A stretch of DNA of 64,000 bases from Bigelowiella natans CCMP2755 (Eukaryota; Cercozoa; Chlorarachniophyceae), in contig ADNK01000774.1 in NCBI GenBank assembly GCA_000320545.1, forward strand, positions 47,501 to 111,500. Direction: 5' to 3'. Position 1 is the stretch's first letter. The number at the start of each line of letters is the position of its first letter. A program made the translations under genes and the position numbers. Of this stretch, positions 12,435-24,024 are shown in pieces. The notes beneath the pieces were generated by a model that was given only the letters and a program-made list of their open reading frames with translations, ran no database searches and was not told where the DNA came from.

Positions 12435-13272
12435 GAAGTTTGCCTCTTCCCCTTCCGTAGGTAATGCTTTTCTCTACTCGAATAGCTGTTGGGGGTCCAG
12501 AGGACTATGCAAACGTTTCGCCATTCAAAGATCAAATTTTGAGCATATCTGAAAGATTTGGGCTATGAGATGAGTAGGGTTATTTATTGGAGACATCTAT
12601 AAGTTTAAGACTGTATACAAAAATGCAGGTCGTTTTTTCCATCGACCAGAAACGGGTCCTTCAGCTTGAGACTTGTTCGTTATTGATGCTGCCGGTGAGT
12701 CAAAACCACCTTTATCTCGTGACTGCGACAACGATAGATCGCATGAGGTAGTGCTCGTGTTTCAATGTGTGCGACAGCTCACAAATTGCAACATGAGCAA
12801 AAAATCAAACAAGAAAGTGGTCGGTTCGACTTTTTGAGACGGACGTTCCTCATTCATCCATTTCAATCTTGTCAGGGGAGGGCGTGGATGAATTGGCACG
12901 TCCGATGATCCTTTCAACTCAAGCATTGAAAAGGCTTCATTCGTTCACTCGTTCATTCAACCGCACCGTTTCTTTCCTTCTGTCACTTCTCAGCCTTGCA
13001 CGAAACACTTCTTCTTGTCATTGTTCTTCTTGTTGTTGAGCAAGACCTCTCGTGGTGAAATGCTGATGGTCTTCTCCTTTTTCTGCCCGAGGATTCTTCC
13101 TTGCAAATCCAAGTTGTGAAAACTTCCATGCATCACCTTGACCGCGACTGATCGACACCATCTAGCCATGCTAGCATGATGGGACAACCTCACTAGCTCA
13201 TCAGAACACAAACATTGAGTGCGTGTCTGCGATGTGATGTGACAGTGCGATGACAACAAAATTCATCTGCGA

Positions 13273-13312
<40 letters not shown>

Positions 13313-13382
13313 ATGTGTGCAGACTTGTGTCTCCATGCGTGCATGCGCCCAATGAACATCTCCAGAACACGCAGAACTGCAC

Positions 13383-13421
<39 letters not shown>

Positions 13422-14116
13422 TCACGTTGAAAATTGCCATCAATGGCATTGTCGTGAAAGCCACGTGCCCATCGAGCTCACTCGAATCCTGTGGGACACA
13501 AGCACATGCATGCATGTGACTGCAACTGCACGCCTCGAGCAAAATTCATGTGCTGACATGGCTTGCACACCTTGCTTCATGTGCACAAGGCGCATCGCAC
13601 CGGCAACAAAGGCCCTGTCTGGCCTGCTAGCTGTCGTTGATCTTTTGGATTCCTTTCTGTTGCGCACGCCACATCATGCTACGATGCAATCGACATCGTC
13701 TAGATCGTGTTGGCGGCACGCATGCCGAGTCATTCTAGCATTGTGCACACGTTTATTGTCGACATTGAAAGTGCAAAAAACACACAAACTAGCACAGCTT
13801 GCATGCCACTCCTACGCAGATACCGCGTATCGTAGTGTGTGATGTCGAAGGCTGGTGTTGTGCGATGCAGCACGTTCCATAGGCAGTTGCCAGGCACATA
13901 CAGCAAAATTATATTACCTACATGTTGCGTTGGACATGACCTGCGAATTGCGTGCCAAGATTTTGTTAAATTTTTTTAACGCATTATGCACAGTTCTATT
14001 TCGAGTCTTGTTGATGCAGTTCCATCCATGTGATTTCGCGTCTTATCCTAAAATTGATCAAAGATACTTTATAACTCATTCCTCTCAACACAATATATCT
14101 TCGGCAAAGATGTTCT
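12435..14116. other. Intergenic 5' of DRC10
   Basis: No exon supported. Two long (CA)n tracts lie at 13276-13310 and 13387-13420, and 13480-13830 is rich in GCATG and CTAGC words. The open frames there are CA-repeat translations or antisense of them. Sequence just above 12434 should hold the DRC10 promoter. Confidence 0.45.
13276..13420. repeat. Paired (CA)n microsatellites
   Basis: Two CA tracts of about 32-36 nt are separated by roughly 75 nt of unique DNA. They are intergenic and generate spurious long His-Thr open frames. Confidence 0.85.
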
Positions 14117-15481
14117 CTAAACAACATACTTGTTCACTGCTCCTCCGAAAGAAAGAGTCGCCGTATCTGAATTTGATGCATTTTAATTTGGCTGGAAGGC
14201 TTAATATAAATTACAAGTACACCTGTCGATGATCTATTTGCAGGTGTATACTCGATAAAGTAAGCGTAGTTTTCGAGAGGATCACCTACAAAATAAGATA
14301 GGAGGGGTGATGGCGAGTCTGGTGATAGACGAAGACAATTCCAGCTGCTGCAAACCTGCTGGCTCGATAATTTCTATGGCTTTCAAAGCAAGATGTTCAT
14401 TACACTCATGTAAAACGTGTAGACGACAACAACTAAATATTGCTCGTTGTAGATACCTCTGTTCGAATAGGGTTTTTTCTTTGCTTCTCTTGCCTTTCTT
14501 CTTTCCTGTAATATCATACAAAAGAAGGTTTGCAGCGAAAGATCGATTTCTGAGTGATACGCATTTTGCCTACCTTGCGTTCTTTTTGCCTCATCTTTCG
14601 AGCATGTTTCACTCTCTTATGGACGTTTTCTTCATCGATCTGTGCAAAAGGAAGGAAGCAATCCATCACGAACAACACTCTCATTCGGTAGTAAGTAAAA
14701 TGTTGATGTACACGCTTAAATCAATGGTCATTTGTCACTGGCCGCTAAATCTTCTTTACTACTAATCTGTTGTGGCATCGTGCGTGCCTTTTGATGCCAA
14801 TCCTTCAGCCGCTTCTCATGCCATTTCACATACGAAATCCTGAAGCAAATTGTTGTCGTAGTTGTCACGATCAATCGAGAGAAAAACAAGCTCTTTTATG
14901 ATATTTCTCATGATGATGATGATGATGATGATGATGATATATGGGGGTCATTGTTTTCTCGTTTAGCTTACGTATTGTTGACGCCATCTGTGGTCTCTCT
15001 CACAGGTGAATCCTCCTGTGTCGAATTAACAAATACATATGAATATTTGAAAGGAGTGTGGCTTTTTATCAGATAATGAGAGCTTGTTGCGGGAAACGTC
15101 ATCATTACGCTAGATTTAAAGATTTCTTCCATGTCCTCCGCGGTTTTGCCTGATACAGTCGTGGTCGTCAGTGGACAATATCAACCAGGAACGAATGCCA
15201 ACTCCAATAGCCGCATCAGCATGCTTCAACATTGTGTATCATAGCTACAAAAGCAGTATATCACTACCGAAGAGGGGCTTGTCCCGCATCCAGTCACGTC
15301 TCTGCCTGCTCCATGCACGTATTGTTCACATTTGGGTTGTTGTGGTCGCAGCATCTTAGACACATGTATCTCATGGATGCACATTATGTACGTATTGTGC
15401 GAACCTCTGCCGCTGTTCTTTATCTCCAGTCCATCTCTCCCGCAGATTTCTAAACGGATAGTTTCGAGTCAAATTATTCAT
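14117..15481 (-). CDS. Unrecognised small basic protein
   Basis: Nine short exons (15481-15405, 15305-15268, 15149-15109, 15015-14972, 14839-14763, 14629-14574, 14505-14457, 14285-14223, 14166-14117) can be joined in one frame to give about 164 residues. Visible features are a basic, Trp-containing N-terminal half (RNLRERWTGDKEQRQ, YVKWHEKRLKDWHQK), a charged helix rich in Lys and Arg (KMRQKERKERRKAREAKKK), and a polar C-terminal block starting GDPLENYAYFIEYTP. I do not recognise a family. The junction before exon 6 is the weakest: the better-looking acceptor at 14640 would break phase, so the adopted one lies ten bases inside. The ATG at 15481 is only about 100 bp downstream of the PCMT-like stop on the same strand. 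It could be a nuclear, ribosomal or ciliary protein; nothing decides. Confidence 0.5.
14909..14938. repeat. (GAT)n microsatellite
   Basis: About nine GAT units lying in the intron between the fourth and fifth exons of the small basic protein gene. Confidence 0.85.
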
Positions 15482-15582
15482 ATAGCCGCTTAGGTTTTGA
15501 ATCTAAACTATAAAGCATCACAACGATTATCACAACAGCAAATGCAATAACAAGGAAGACACATACACAACAAGTTATACTA

Positions 15583-16182
15583 TCAATAATAATTGTGGTA
15601 CTTTGGCCTCTTCAAGTTCGGCACGACTTCTTCCATTAAAGGCACAACTGCTCCAATGAAAGGATAAATCGTCAGATGAGTATGGTAATGGCATGGTAGC
15701 ATCCCTGTGAGACTGTATTGTTATTTCCACTACTACCGTCATCATCGCTGCTTTCGGGCTCTTTAGCAATTTGGAAGTTGGGTACCTTTGGCAGTGAAGT
15801 ATAAGTTTTGTTTCTGGGGATAGGGGTGGGGGGGGGAAGATCTTTCCTAGATTTGTGGATGATGCATAAGATTTTGACTGCTGACTACACGTACAATGAG
15901 AGTGCCATTCTCAGTAAGCTGCCTGCAAAGAACCTGCACAGACACAGAAACACATAAGCCTGAAGCTGCGTTCTTCCCTCATTGTCATCACATCGAGGAG
16001 ATAGAAAGAGCATCTGGCTACAGCACACTCGTACTTCAGAAATATGGTGAGCAAGTGTTGTTTTTGCCTTCCTTGAAATAGTGATAACATATCGATTACT
16101 ATATCCGTATATATGTGAGTGTGCAAGTAGACGAAAATAGTGCTGGTACCAATTCCCAGCTGTAAGTCGCATCCTCATCTGA

Positions 16183-16227
<45 letters not shown>

Positions 16228-16715
16228 AGTAATTTAATGAAAAACAAAAAAGACTTGTCTTCTTCATTCCACAGTACTTCACGCTTGCTACTACATTGAA
16301 GCAAAAGTGGGCCACATCGCACGCACTAAACATATTAAATGCTTTAATAGTGTGTGCACTGCCTACTAATATCTTCCTTTTCTTCGTTCCCTACCTGGTT
16401 GCTCAGTCACATAGATGGCATCGTATTTGGTTTCCTGTTGTATAATTATTTATTATCGACGCAAGAATGCTATGCGTGCACTACTCAATAACAATTAACA
16501 TTGAAAAGAGTAGACTTTAGCACTTGTAGATGGGGAAAGAAGAAGAAGAAGAAGAAAAAGAAGAAGAATACCACAAAAAGACACATAGGCATATTGCATC
16601 GTCATCAGCAAAGAAAAAGCAGCACCTCCTCCTGTTGCCCCCTCCTCATCTCCTGCTGGATTCCCATATGAGGCTCGTCCACCAAATGCATCCGAACGAC
16701 CTGCGGACAGCGACA

Positions 16716-16751
<36 letters not shown>

Positions 16752-17065
16752 CGTGAGATGGTGACGATGAAGACGATGACAGGTAGAGTATGCAAGCGTC
16801 CCTCAAATATACGAAGAGGATTACCAGATGACGAAAGAAAAGAGAGAAAAAGAAGAGAAAGGGAGAGAGGGGGGAGAGAGAGGGGGGGGGGAGGGGGGGG
16901 GGCGGCGGGGGGAAGTGGCAGCGTGGCACGGTAAGGTTACTACTACTACTACTACCCGATCTTCAATGAGAAATTCGTGGTTTTTCCGAATATTGTACCT
17001 TTGTAATATATCACACGCAATCAATGTTTCTCTGCTCATAATAAAAACAATAATGAGCTGCTAGA

Positions 17066-17098
<33 letters not shown>

Positions 17099-17384
17099 TT
17101 AAATCAAATAGAGCTGCTGCTGTCTCTCTGTTGTATCTAACCAAGTAGCTAACTGCCGCTGCTAGTACTGCTGCTGTTGCGTGCACTTACTCCGCACTAA
17201 CTAGGGAGGATTTGTCGCGTTCCGTGATATCTACATGCCCTCCCTCACTTTCAGAGCGAACCTGAGAGGAAGATCATGAGTTCCATAATACGAATTCAAT
17301 CGGTTGTGGTATGCGTGCGTGTGTGTGCGTGTGTGTGTGTGGCGTGCGTGACTTTGCTGTGATCATTTGGCACGAGAGATCAAT

Positions 17385-17419
<35 letters not shown>

Positions 17420-18467
17420 TGAGTAGAAGTACTAAACTCACCATTCTTGCCATGATGCATGCTAGATATCCTGACCCAGCCCCCACAATCAACACCTTTC
17501 CACCTGGTTGCAAAGCACCCTACCAAGATTTGCAAGACACAACGACGATGACGACATGCTGATGATAACGATGACCGTGGCCATGATGATTGGTATGATC
17601 ATAGCTCACCCGTATCCTTTCCAGAGCCTCAAAGTGAAACCTTAGGTATTGTTCATTTTCCGATCAAACGAATAAGCAGCAGCGTTTTTCTATCCCAAAT
17701 TTGTTCATGCAAATCTCATTGCTGTCAGGTCACATCTTAGATTTGCATCTTTGCAATGAACTCGATCCCAAAAAATCGACAATTCCTCCCATAGCACACA
17801 CACACGCGCGCGCGGGGGGGGGGGGCGCGCACACACCATATGATTGCGTCGGAAACGAAGTGGAGAAAATACTTCAAAAATAAAGAGCACTACTTCTAGC
17901 TTAGAGTATTGTCTCTCATTCTCCGCCCCCCCCTCCCCGCCTACTTCTATTATCTCTTTCAATGTACCAAGGAGAGGAAAGGATGGGCCCTACCCCAAAT
18001 ATAGTTCCTGAAATAAATATGAAGCGACAACGGAGCGGTGCCAATCATATCAATCCAACGGGCATATATGTGAAATGGTCGTGATTCAAATCAATGCCGA
18101 ATAGCATATAATTGGGAAACGATAAGTAGAAGATGGTGACGATGATATTGACGATGGAATGGACAGAACAACACTACCTAGGTTCGAGTAGGAGTGCACA
18201 GGAGAGAACGAAAAGTCTTTTCTGTCAACAGCGATAAAGTTCTTGCGAATCTGTTGTGATGATGGGAGAGACAAAGAAAAAGAGTCATCAGTGAGAAAAT
18301 GACGAAGAACTGATTTCGATGAAGAAAAAGAAAAAGAAAGGTGGTGGCAGTGGATATCGTTTCAAGTATTATTATTATTATTATTATTAACACAAATGGA
18401 CCTTTTGCGTCTCTATACGCCCTAATGCTTGAATGTGAGCCACCATATCGTCCATACTATGGAACAT
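15583..18467 (-). CDS. Protein-L-isoaspartate O-methyltransferase-like protein
   Basis: PCMT enzymes use S-adenosylmethionine to repair isoaspartyl residues in aged proteins. Twelve exons (18467-18402, 18250-18178, 18007-17968, 17640-17610, 17519-17442, 17261-17191, 17031-16956, 16700-16626, 16434-16395, 16178-16150, 15933-15891, 15704-15583) give 247 residues (human 227). Landmarks appear in the family order: a helix MVAHIQALGRIETQK, VDRKDF, the SAM-binding motif I GKVLIVGAGSGYLACIMARM, the acidic loop KYDAIYV, QLTENGTLIV and IGAVVPLM. The usual TISAPHMHA substrate loop reads ILSSPWFHFEAL, and the acidic SAM-ribose position after strand 2 is unclear, so catalysis may be altered, as in PCMTD-type relatives. 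Introns hold (GA)n, (GAT)n, (CA)n and (ACT)n tracts. The ATG is in frame with, and 27 nt past, the stop of the upstream gene. Confidence 0.72.
16188..16223. repeat. (GA)n microsatellite in intron
   Basis: About 17 GA units inside an intron of the PCMT-like gene, adjoining the acceptor side of the exon at 16150-16178. Confidence 0.85.
17385..17418. repeat. (ACT)n microsatellite in intron
   Basis: Eleven ACT units shortly inside the intron whose donor is at 17441. On the coding strand it is (GTA)n. Confidence 0.85.
17797..17836. repeat. Mirror-symmetric CA-CG-G12-CG-CA tract
   Basis: The tract reads CA repeats, then CG repeats, a run of about 12 G, then CG and CA again, so it is symmetric on one strand (a mirror repeat rather than an inverted repeat). 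Such alternating purine-pyrimidine DNA with a G core favours Z-DNA or quadruplex-like structures. It lies in an intron of the PCMT-like gene. Confidence 0.75.
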
Positions 18468-18494
18468 TCTATCACAATATATGTTCTTCTTCCA

Positions 18495-19903
18495 TCAGCT
18501 GATGATATTTTTCTCATTATGCTCGAAGGATCTATGTGAACATATATGGCATCTATTTTAGAGCAAGAGCGAAAATATGACCTGGGCGCAGTTCCAGTGA
18601 CATTTTGCAAAGAGATTTCCTCTAACCAGGAGAAATAATAAATATCAATTAAAACATACCAACACATCAGCGAGAATGATAAAGAAAGAATACAAGACTT
18701 GGCAGACGAAGTTACCCAGTATTGCACGTGAAGCGTTTTTGCTGATTCCTTCTTCTACTTTCTCAAATGGTTTCTGCAGGAATGGAGGACGACCAAAACA
18801 CCTTAAATTTGCTGCCTCCGTTTTACACGCAAGATTAACTTTCTTACCAACAAGTTTTGCTCCATGAGGTCCCATTTCTCCAAGTTTTCTGCTTTCATCT
18901 TTCTGTATTCATTAATTTCCTACCAAAAATTGCAGTCTTCATGGATCTACTCATCATCTTCCATCAATCATCCGGTAGTAGCATTTCCATGTTATTCCCC
19001 TCATAATCTACTTTATCCAGTTAGATAACACTACCCAATCGTCCGAGTAGTTTCCCCATTTTGCGAGAAATTTTCTCCTCACGTTTTGCATTTGGTCATC
19101 TCTTTTCATAGTGAAGAAAAAGTGTTTCTCAGTGACAGCAAGAAATGAAATGATGTTAATTAGGAGTGTGTTACGTGATGTTCTTGAGCTCGGAGCTCTT
19201 TGATGGATCTGTTGGGGTGCATGGTACCGCATTCAAATATAAGTCAACGGTGAGTGTGTAGTTCAAAGCTTATGCCTTACCTAACCAAGCTTCATTTTCA
19301 AGGAAATTCGTCTCCAATTCGTACTCTAAAGGATCGAGCATATTACGCACGAAGGAGGATAATGGTTCACCGATGTCATCAAAGTCATTCAAGGCCCGCT
19401 CGGTTGTTGATCATGTGAATCGAGGCAACGTTCATTCTTCAAAAAATATATGTATATTAAGGCTAGAGAAGTGGCTGTTATTGTAATCCTCCTCACCGCG
19501 AAGAATACACATAATCCTAGCTTCTTTCTGCGATTCAAAATTGGTATTAGTCTGCATAAATAGTACCTTTTCTCAACACTTCATTTTCATTGGGAAGGTA
19601 CGAAGGAAAGTACGAAGAGGTGTATCCGCCTCGAAGAATACTGAGAAAAACAAGAGACTTTGGGTGTTGTTGCTTGAGGCTGCTTTGGGTCCTAGAGCCG
19701 TCCATAGTCTGTGAAGATGGCAGCACCCTCTTCACTACCAACAGAAGTTGCACAAAGGACATCAAAGCGAGGAAGAGCCTTCTCCTTCTTCTTCTCGTGT
19801 CCTGCATCATTTTCCTGTGCAACGTTTGGAATCCCCCCCCATATTCTTCCCCAGACGTATACATTGCCCCGGTCCCCGCTCCTCGCTGGAGCGACGACCC
19901 CAA
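18495..19903 (-). CDS. Unrecognised charged helical protein (N terminus unresolved)
   Basis: The C-terminal exons splice cleanly: 19398-19281, about 19214-19173, about 19093-19030, 18919-18848, 18778-18721, 18635-18599 and 18530-18495, ending in TGA. They encode an acidic/helical segment with blocks DDIGEPLSSFVRNMLDPLEY, QNVRRKFLAKWGNYSDDW, INEYRKMKAENLEKWDLM and KPFEKVEEGISKNAS. Further coding-looking exons lie upstream (19500-19900), one with an Arg-rich run followed by a hydrophobic stretch, but I could not link them in phase, so the start is unknown. I do not recognise the family. The last exon runs into the PCMT-like start codon with only 27 nt between, in the same frame. The gene may be separate or an N-terminal extension of the methyltransferase. 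Confidence 0.5.
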
Positions 19904-20560
19904 GGAGCTCTTTGCCTCCCCTCGTTAGTCAGTCGTCGGAAGACACAAATTAGCAGCAGCCTACAAGAAGTAGTATAAGTCAAGAAGTTACGCAGGATTT
20001 GACCATATAAAGTATTTAAATGTAATATAAGGTGACACCATGAAACTGTGTTCGACGTTTGATGCATTCCACCCGTTTGTCACATCGGAGAATCAACCTC
20101 GAAAAACTGCATTCGGCATCCACCGTTCATGCTTCCTGCTTGCGATAGATTCTAGTCGTTGTGTATAGAAGTTCTCGGGTAAGAATTTGAGCTCTTTTCG
20201 ACGATCTCGGAGGTATCAAAAACCGAAGCCGATCCCGCGAAAAAAATGCGGTCAAAATATTTGGAATTCTTACTGTGGAAATCCTATAGGAAATCCTACT
20301 AGGAAATCCTACTGAAATCCCACCCTATTATCTCTTCGGATTTAGACATCACTGACATCACCGACAACCCTACATGAAATGCCCTGAAATATCCACCTAC
20401 GACATGGAATTCCGTAATTGCGCAAAATTAAATTCGAGTTCACAATGGAGCCCAAGGTGTCCCGCTAGTGTTGGGAAAATAGCCACGCCAGTGGTTCATG
20501 GGAGGATTTTTCCGGGGATAATGTGATTTGATTGATTTCTTAAAAAATATTTACTGGTTT
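19904..20560. promoter_or_regulatory. Divergent region 5' of the histone deacetylase
   Basis: No exon supported. The region separates divergently transcribed genes and should include both promoters. An ATG-led frame at 20040 closes without a usable splice donor, so it was not used as the HDAC start. Confidence 0.4.
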
Positions 20561-21092
20561 ATGTTCCAGAAACGGCCTTTTGAGGAAGGTGGTGGCCAAG
20601 AGCATGGCCAAGACGAGAGCTCAAAGGTTGGCTACATTTCGCATACTTTACACATAGTGTGCTTGATCTTTCAAAAATATCAGCAATTTTCCCGCCTGAT
20701 ACGCAGTGAAATTTTTGCAATGATCAACCTCTATTCCATGATCTCCCGTCAGCCGATATTGAGAAGTGGCAGTTCCATCATCTATCTGCTATGCGATGTG
20801 CACGTACATTTAATAATCCCACCGTGCTTTCAGAAACGTCAACGGACTGATGGAGCAACACAACTTGACAAGGTTATTAGCATAGATACCACCATTTAGC
20901 GACCTGTATGTACACTGTAATATTGACGTTGATTATCTTGACAGGGAGAGCAAGGCACAAAAGATGATCATATGGCTGTTAAGAGAGAAGAAGAACGCGG
21001 AAAACAAACCGATGAGGACGTAAAAGACACGAAAGCGAAAATTGAAAGTATAGAAGGTAATACATAGACGAGTTGCCGATGATACCCGTTGC

Positions 21093-21134
<42 letters not shown>

Positions 21135-22580
21135 ATATATATTATATATATATTTTTTGTTTATATATTTTCACATATATGTACAGCACTTTTGCCATAC
21201 CCTAAGAATCTTACATATATCTGGTGTATACATCCGCTCAGGGTACGTAGATGATGATGCTGCTGCTGAAATGACAGGAGTAAAGGAGGAAGATAATAGG
21301 AATCCTGCTGTAAAAAACCGCGATAACGTAGAAGAGAGCAGCAGCAGTCCAGGGAAGGATGGAGACTACTTTGTTCCGACCTCCTGCATTTATGGTGTTA
21401 ACAGTGGTGGTAAAAGAGACTGGACGATAGAAGTTGAACGTGAGTTCAAGGTGGGATGCAGGACGGGACTCGTATACGATGAAAGGATGTGCGAGCACTT
21501 TCCTCTAGCTGATGATGACCATCCAGAGAGCCCCATGCGCATCAGGCGTATCTACGAGCTGCTGGTGGAGAGGAAGCTTGCTGACAGGTGTGTTCGAGTG
21601 CCGTCAAGAGAAGCCACAAAAGAGGAAATCCAATCGGTACATAGCGAAGCTCATAGGCAGACCGTATGGGCTTTTGGGAAGTTAGAAGAGGAGCCTCTGG
21701 AGGCACTTGAGCGAGTGTACGATTCAATCTACCTCAACAAGAAGTCAGGGGAGGCTGCACGGCTATCAGCGGGATCCACAGTGGAGATGGTTACGCGTGT
21801 TGTGAATGGAGACCTCAAGAATGGCGTTGCCGTCGTTAGGCCACCCGGGCATCATGCTGAGCGGCATGCGTGCAAAGGATTCTGTCTCTTCAATAACGTT
21901 GCCATAGCTGCAAAAATCGCCGTCGAGAAGCTGGGTGTGAAGAGGGTCCTCGTATTAGACTGGGACATCCACCATGGCAATGGAACGCAACATATGTTTG
22001 AGGACGACCGAAGAGTCCTATACTTCTCTGTTCATAGGTAGTAGTAGAAGTAGTAGTCGTGGTCGTCATGGTGATGATGATGATAAGCAAGGAGAAGAAG
22101 AAGACGATGCGACAGAAAATGTATTTCCTGCGAATGATTGCTGCCCTCTCTCCCCCAATAAGGTACGATCATGGTATGTTCTATCCTGGGTCAACTGACG
22201 GGGGGCCAAGAAGGGTAGGCCAGAAAGACGGAAAGGTAATTGTAGCACTAATGGTAGTAGTAGTAGTAGTAGTATTACTTACTTACTTACTGAATTACTT
22301 TGATTCAGGGCTTTAACATCAATGTGGGTTGGAATGGCGGCAACATGGGTGACGGAGACTATATAGGGATGTTCCACCAACTACTGCTTCCCGTAGCCTA
22401 CGAATTCGCACCCGAGCTCATCCTGATATCTGCAGGGTATATGGTTATCTTGATGATGGGACTAGGAATAGTATTGTAACAGTAATCTAAATTTAATTTC
22501 GATGATGGTGATGATGATGATGGTGGTGATAATAACGATGGTGATGATGATGATAATGATGATGCGAATGAGTGCTCCAC

Positions 22581-22624
<44 letters not shown>

Positions 22625-24024
22625 AGGTTTGATTCTGCACGTGGGGATCCGTTGGGCGGGTGCGACATTACACCCACAGGTAGTAGTAGTAGCAGCAGTA
22701 GTGTTAGCAGTAGCAGTAGCAGTAGTAGTAGTAGTAGTAGTAGTAGTAGCTTAGTGGCTGCTTACAACCCACCTCTCCAACCTGTTCCTTCCTTTCTCTG
22801 CGTCTCCCTCCCCTGCTATCTGATGCCAATTGCGTCTATTCATCAATATGCTTGTCTCTTCCTTCTACTCCCCCATCATCTCGAAGGCTATGCGCACATG
22901 ACACATCTCCTGATGGGCCTTGCCCAGGGAAAGATCGTGATGGTGCTCGAGGGCGGCTACAATCTCAACTCCATATCACAATCGTTCGCTGCATGCACTT
23001 CCGTGTTGCTTGGCGACCCACCAAAGATGCTGAGAAGGGTCTTCCCCACTAAAAGAGCGACGAGAGCTGTGCAGGTTCATCCTCCTCCTCCTCCTCCTTC
23101 TGCTGCTGCTGCCGCCTTGTGCGATGATGTTTTAGTAGTAGTAGTCAAAGAAGAAGAAGAAGAAGTTTTTCTGGAGAAGAACGAAGGCCACAGAGACTGT
23201 CGTCCTTCAGTGACGACGAGAGATATGAACAACAATAAGAACAACAACTACCACACTTGTCGTGGGTACAAACGTTGGTGGTGTTTGAAATGCTATGTGG
23301 AGATGGAGATTTCATTTTAAGTGATAATGATGATGATGATGATGATCGCTTAATGACATATTCATCACACCAGAGATGGCTGATGATGTATGTATGTGTG
23401 TATGCATGTATGCATGTATGTTGCGAAATGTATGGACTGCTGTTCTCTCTTCTAGGTGCATCATCATCACACTGATGATATCATTACTTCTGTGTTGTCT
23501 TCTTGCAGGACACCAAGCGACATCACTCGTCGTACTGGACGTGTTGCTCTACAAGTGATTACTATCACTTCGGCGGTACAATGGGCGCCCAGCAGTTGAT
23601 GCAGTCATTTCAGAGCATCGATGATGATGAGGATGAAGATGAGGACGATGAAGACTATCAAGAGGGTGGCGATGAGGGGGGGGGGGAGGAGGAGGAGGGA
23701 GAGGAAAAAAAAGAGAAGAATGAACGTGAAGGAGACACATCTACAATGCCTCAAGGCAGCAGCAACAACAATATAAATTTGAGAGAGCATATCGAGGACC
23801 AGCAGCTACAATTGACAGGAGACGAAGATGAAGGAAGAGAAGGAGGAGTAGTAGGCCTGGCAGTAGATGTCAGTGCAGCAGCTGTTGGCGAAAGAAAGTC
23901 GGAGGATGATGGGAGGGAACATGAGGAAGGAGAAGAAGATGATCTTAACGATACTATTGATGATGATGATGATGAAGATGAAGATGATGAAGATTATCAT
24001 CCCATGGAGGATGGAAGCAAATAA
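20561..24024 (+). CDS. Class II-type histone deacetylase
   Basis: A zinc-dependent lysine deacetylase, probably acting on histones or, like HDAC6, tubulin. Nine exons (20561-20626, 20834-20872, 20945-21056, 21242-22037, 22163-22235, 22309-22436, 22627-22679, 22887-23074, 23509-24024) give 656 residues. The catalytic domain spans roughly residues 125-490. Visible active-site elements are RPPGHHAE (His-His dyad at 276-277), [11 protein letters not shown] (zinc ligands Asp314, His316), GDPLGG (zinc ligand Asp412) and LEGGYNL (catalytic Tyr447); all are intact. The sequence style ([24 protein letters not shown]) is class II. The N terminus is charged and possibly disordered. The C-terminal 150 residues are very acidic with Asp/Glu runs. 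Long introns carry (TA)n, (GTA)n and (GAT)n. The start at 20561 is the nearest ATG; an upstream exon is possible because a good acceptor overlaps it. Confidence 0.88.
21094..21131. repeat. (TA)n in HDAC intron
   Basis: About 18 TA units followed by more TA-rich DNA, inside HDAC intron 3. Confidence 0.9.
22583..22622. repeat. (AT)n abutting a splice acceptor
   Basis: About 19 AT units end at the TTGTAG acceptor of the HDAC exon starting at 22627, replacing the usual pyrimidine tract. Confidence 0.9.

Noticed and set aside
13201-13842. Overlapping open frames on both strands
   Set aside because: They are translations of the paired (CA)n tracts (Thr-His and Val-Cys runs) and of GCATG-rich DNA, with no family similarity.
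16495-16934. Asp-run and Pro-run open frames on opposite strands
   Set aside because: They arise from (GAT)n and polypurine intron DNA of the PCMT-like gene; the exon 16626-16700 is read in a different frame with good borders.
22502-23320. A 272-codon plus frame through HDAC introns
   Set aside because: It reads through (AT)n, (GTA)n and (GAT)n intron repeats; the true exons 22627-22679 and 22887-23074 inside it are joined to flanking exons by clear GT-AG borders.
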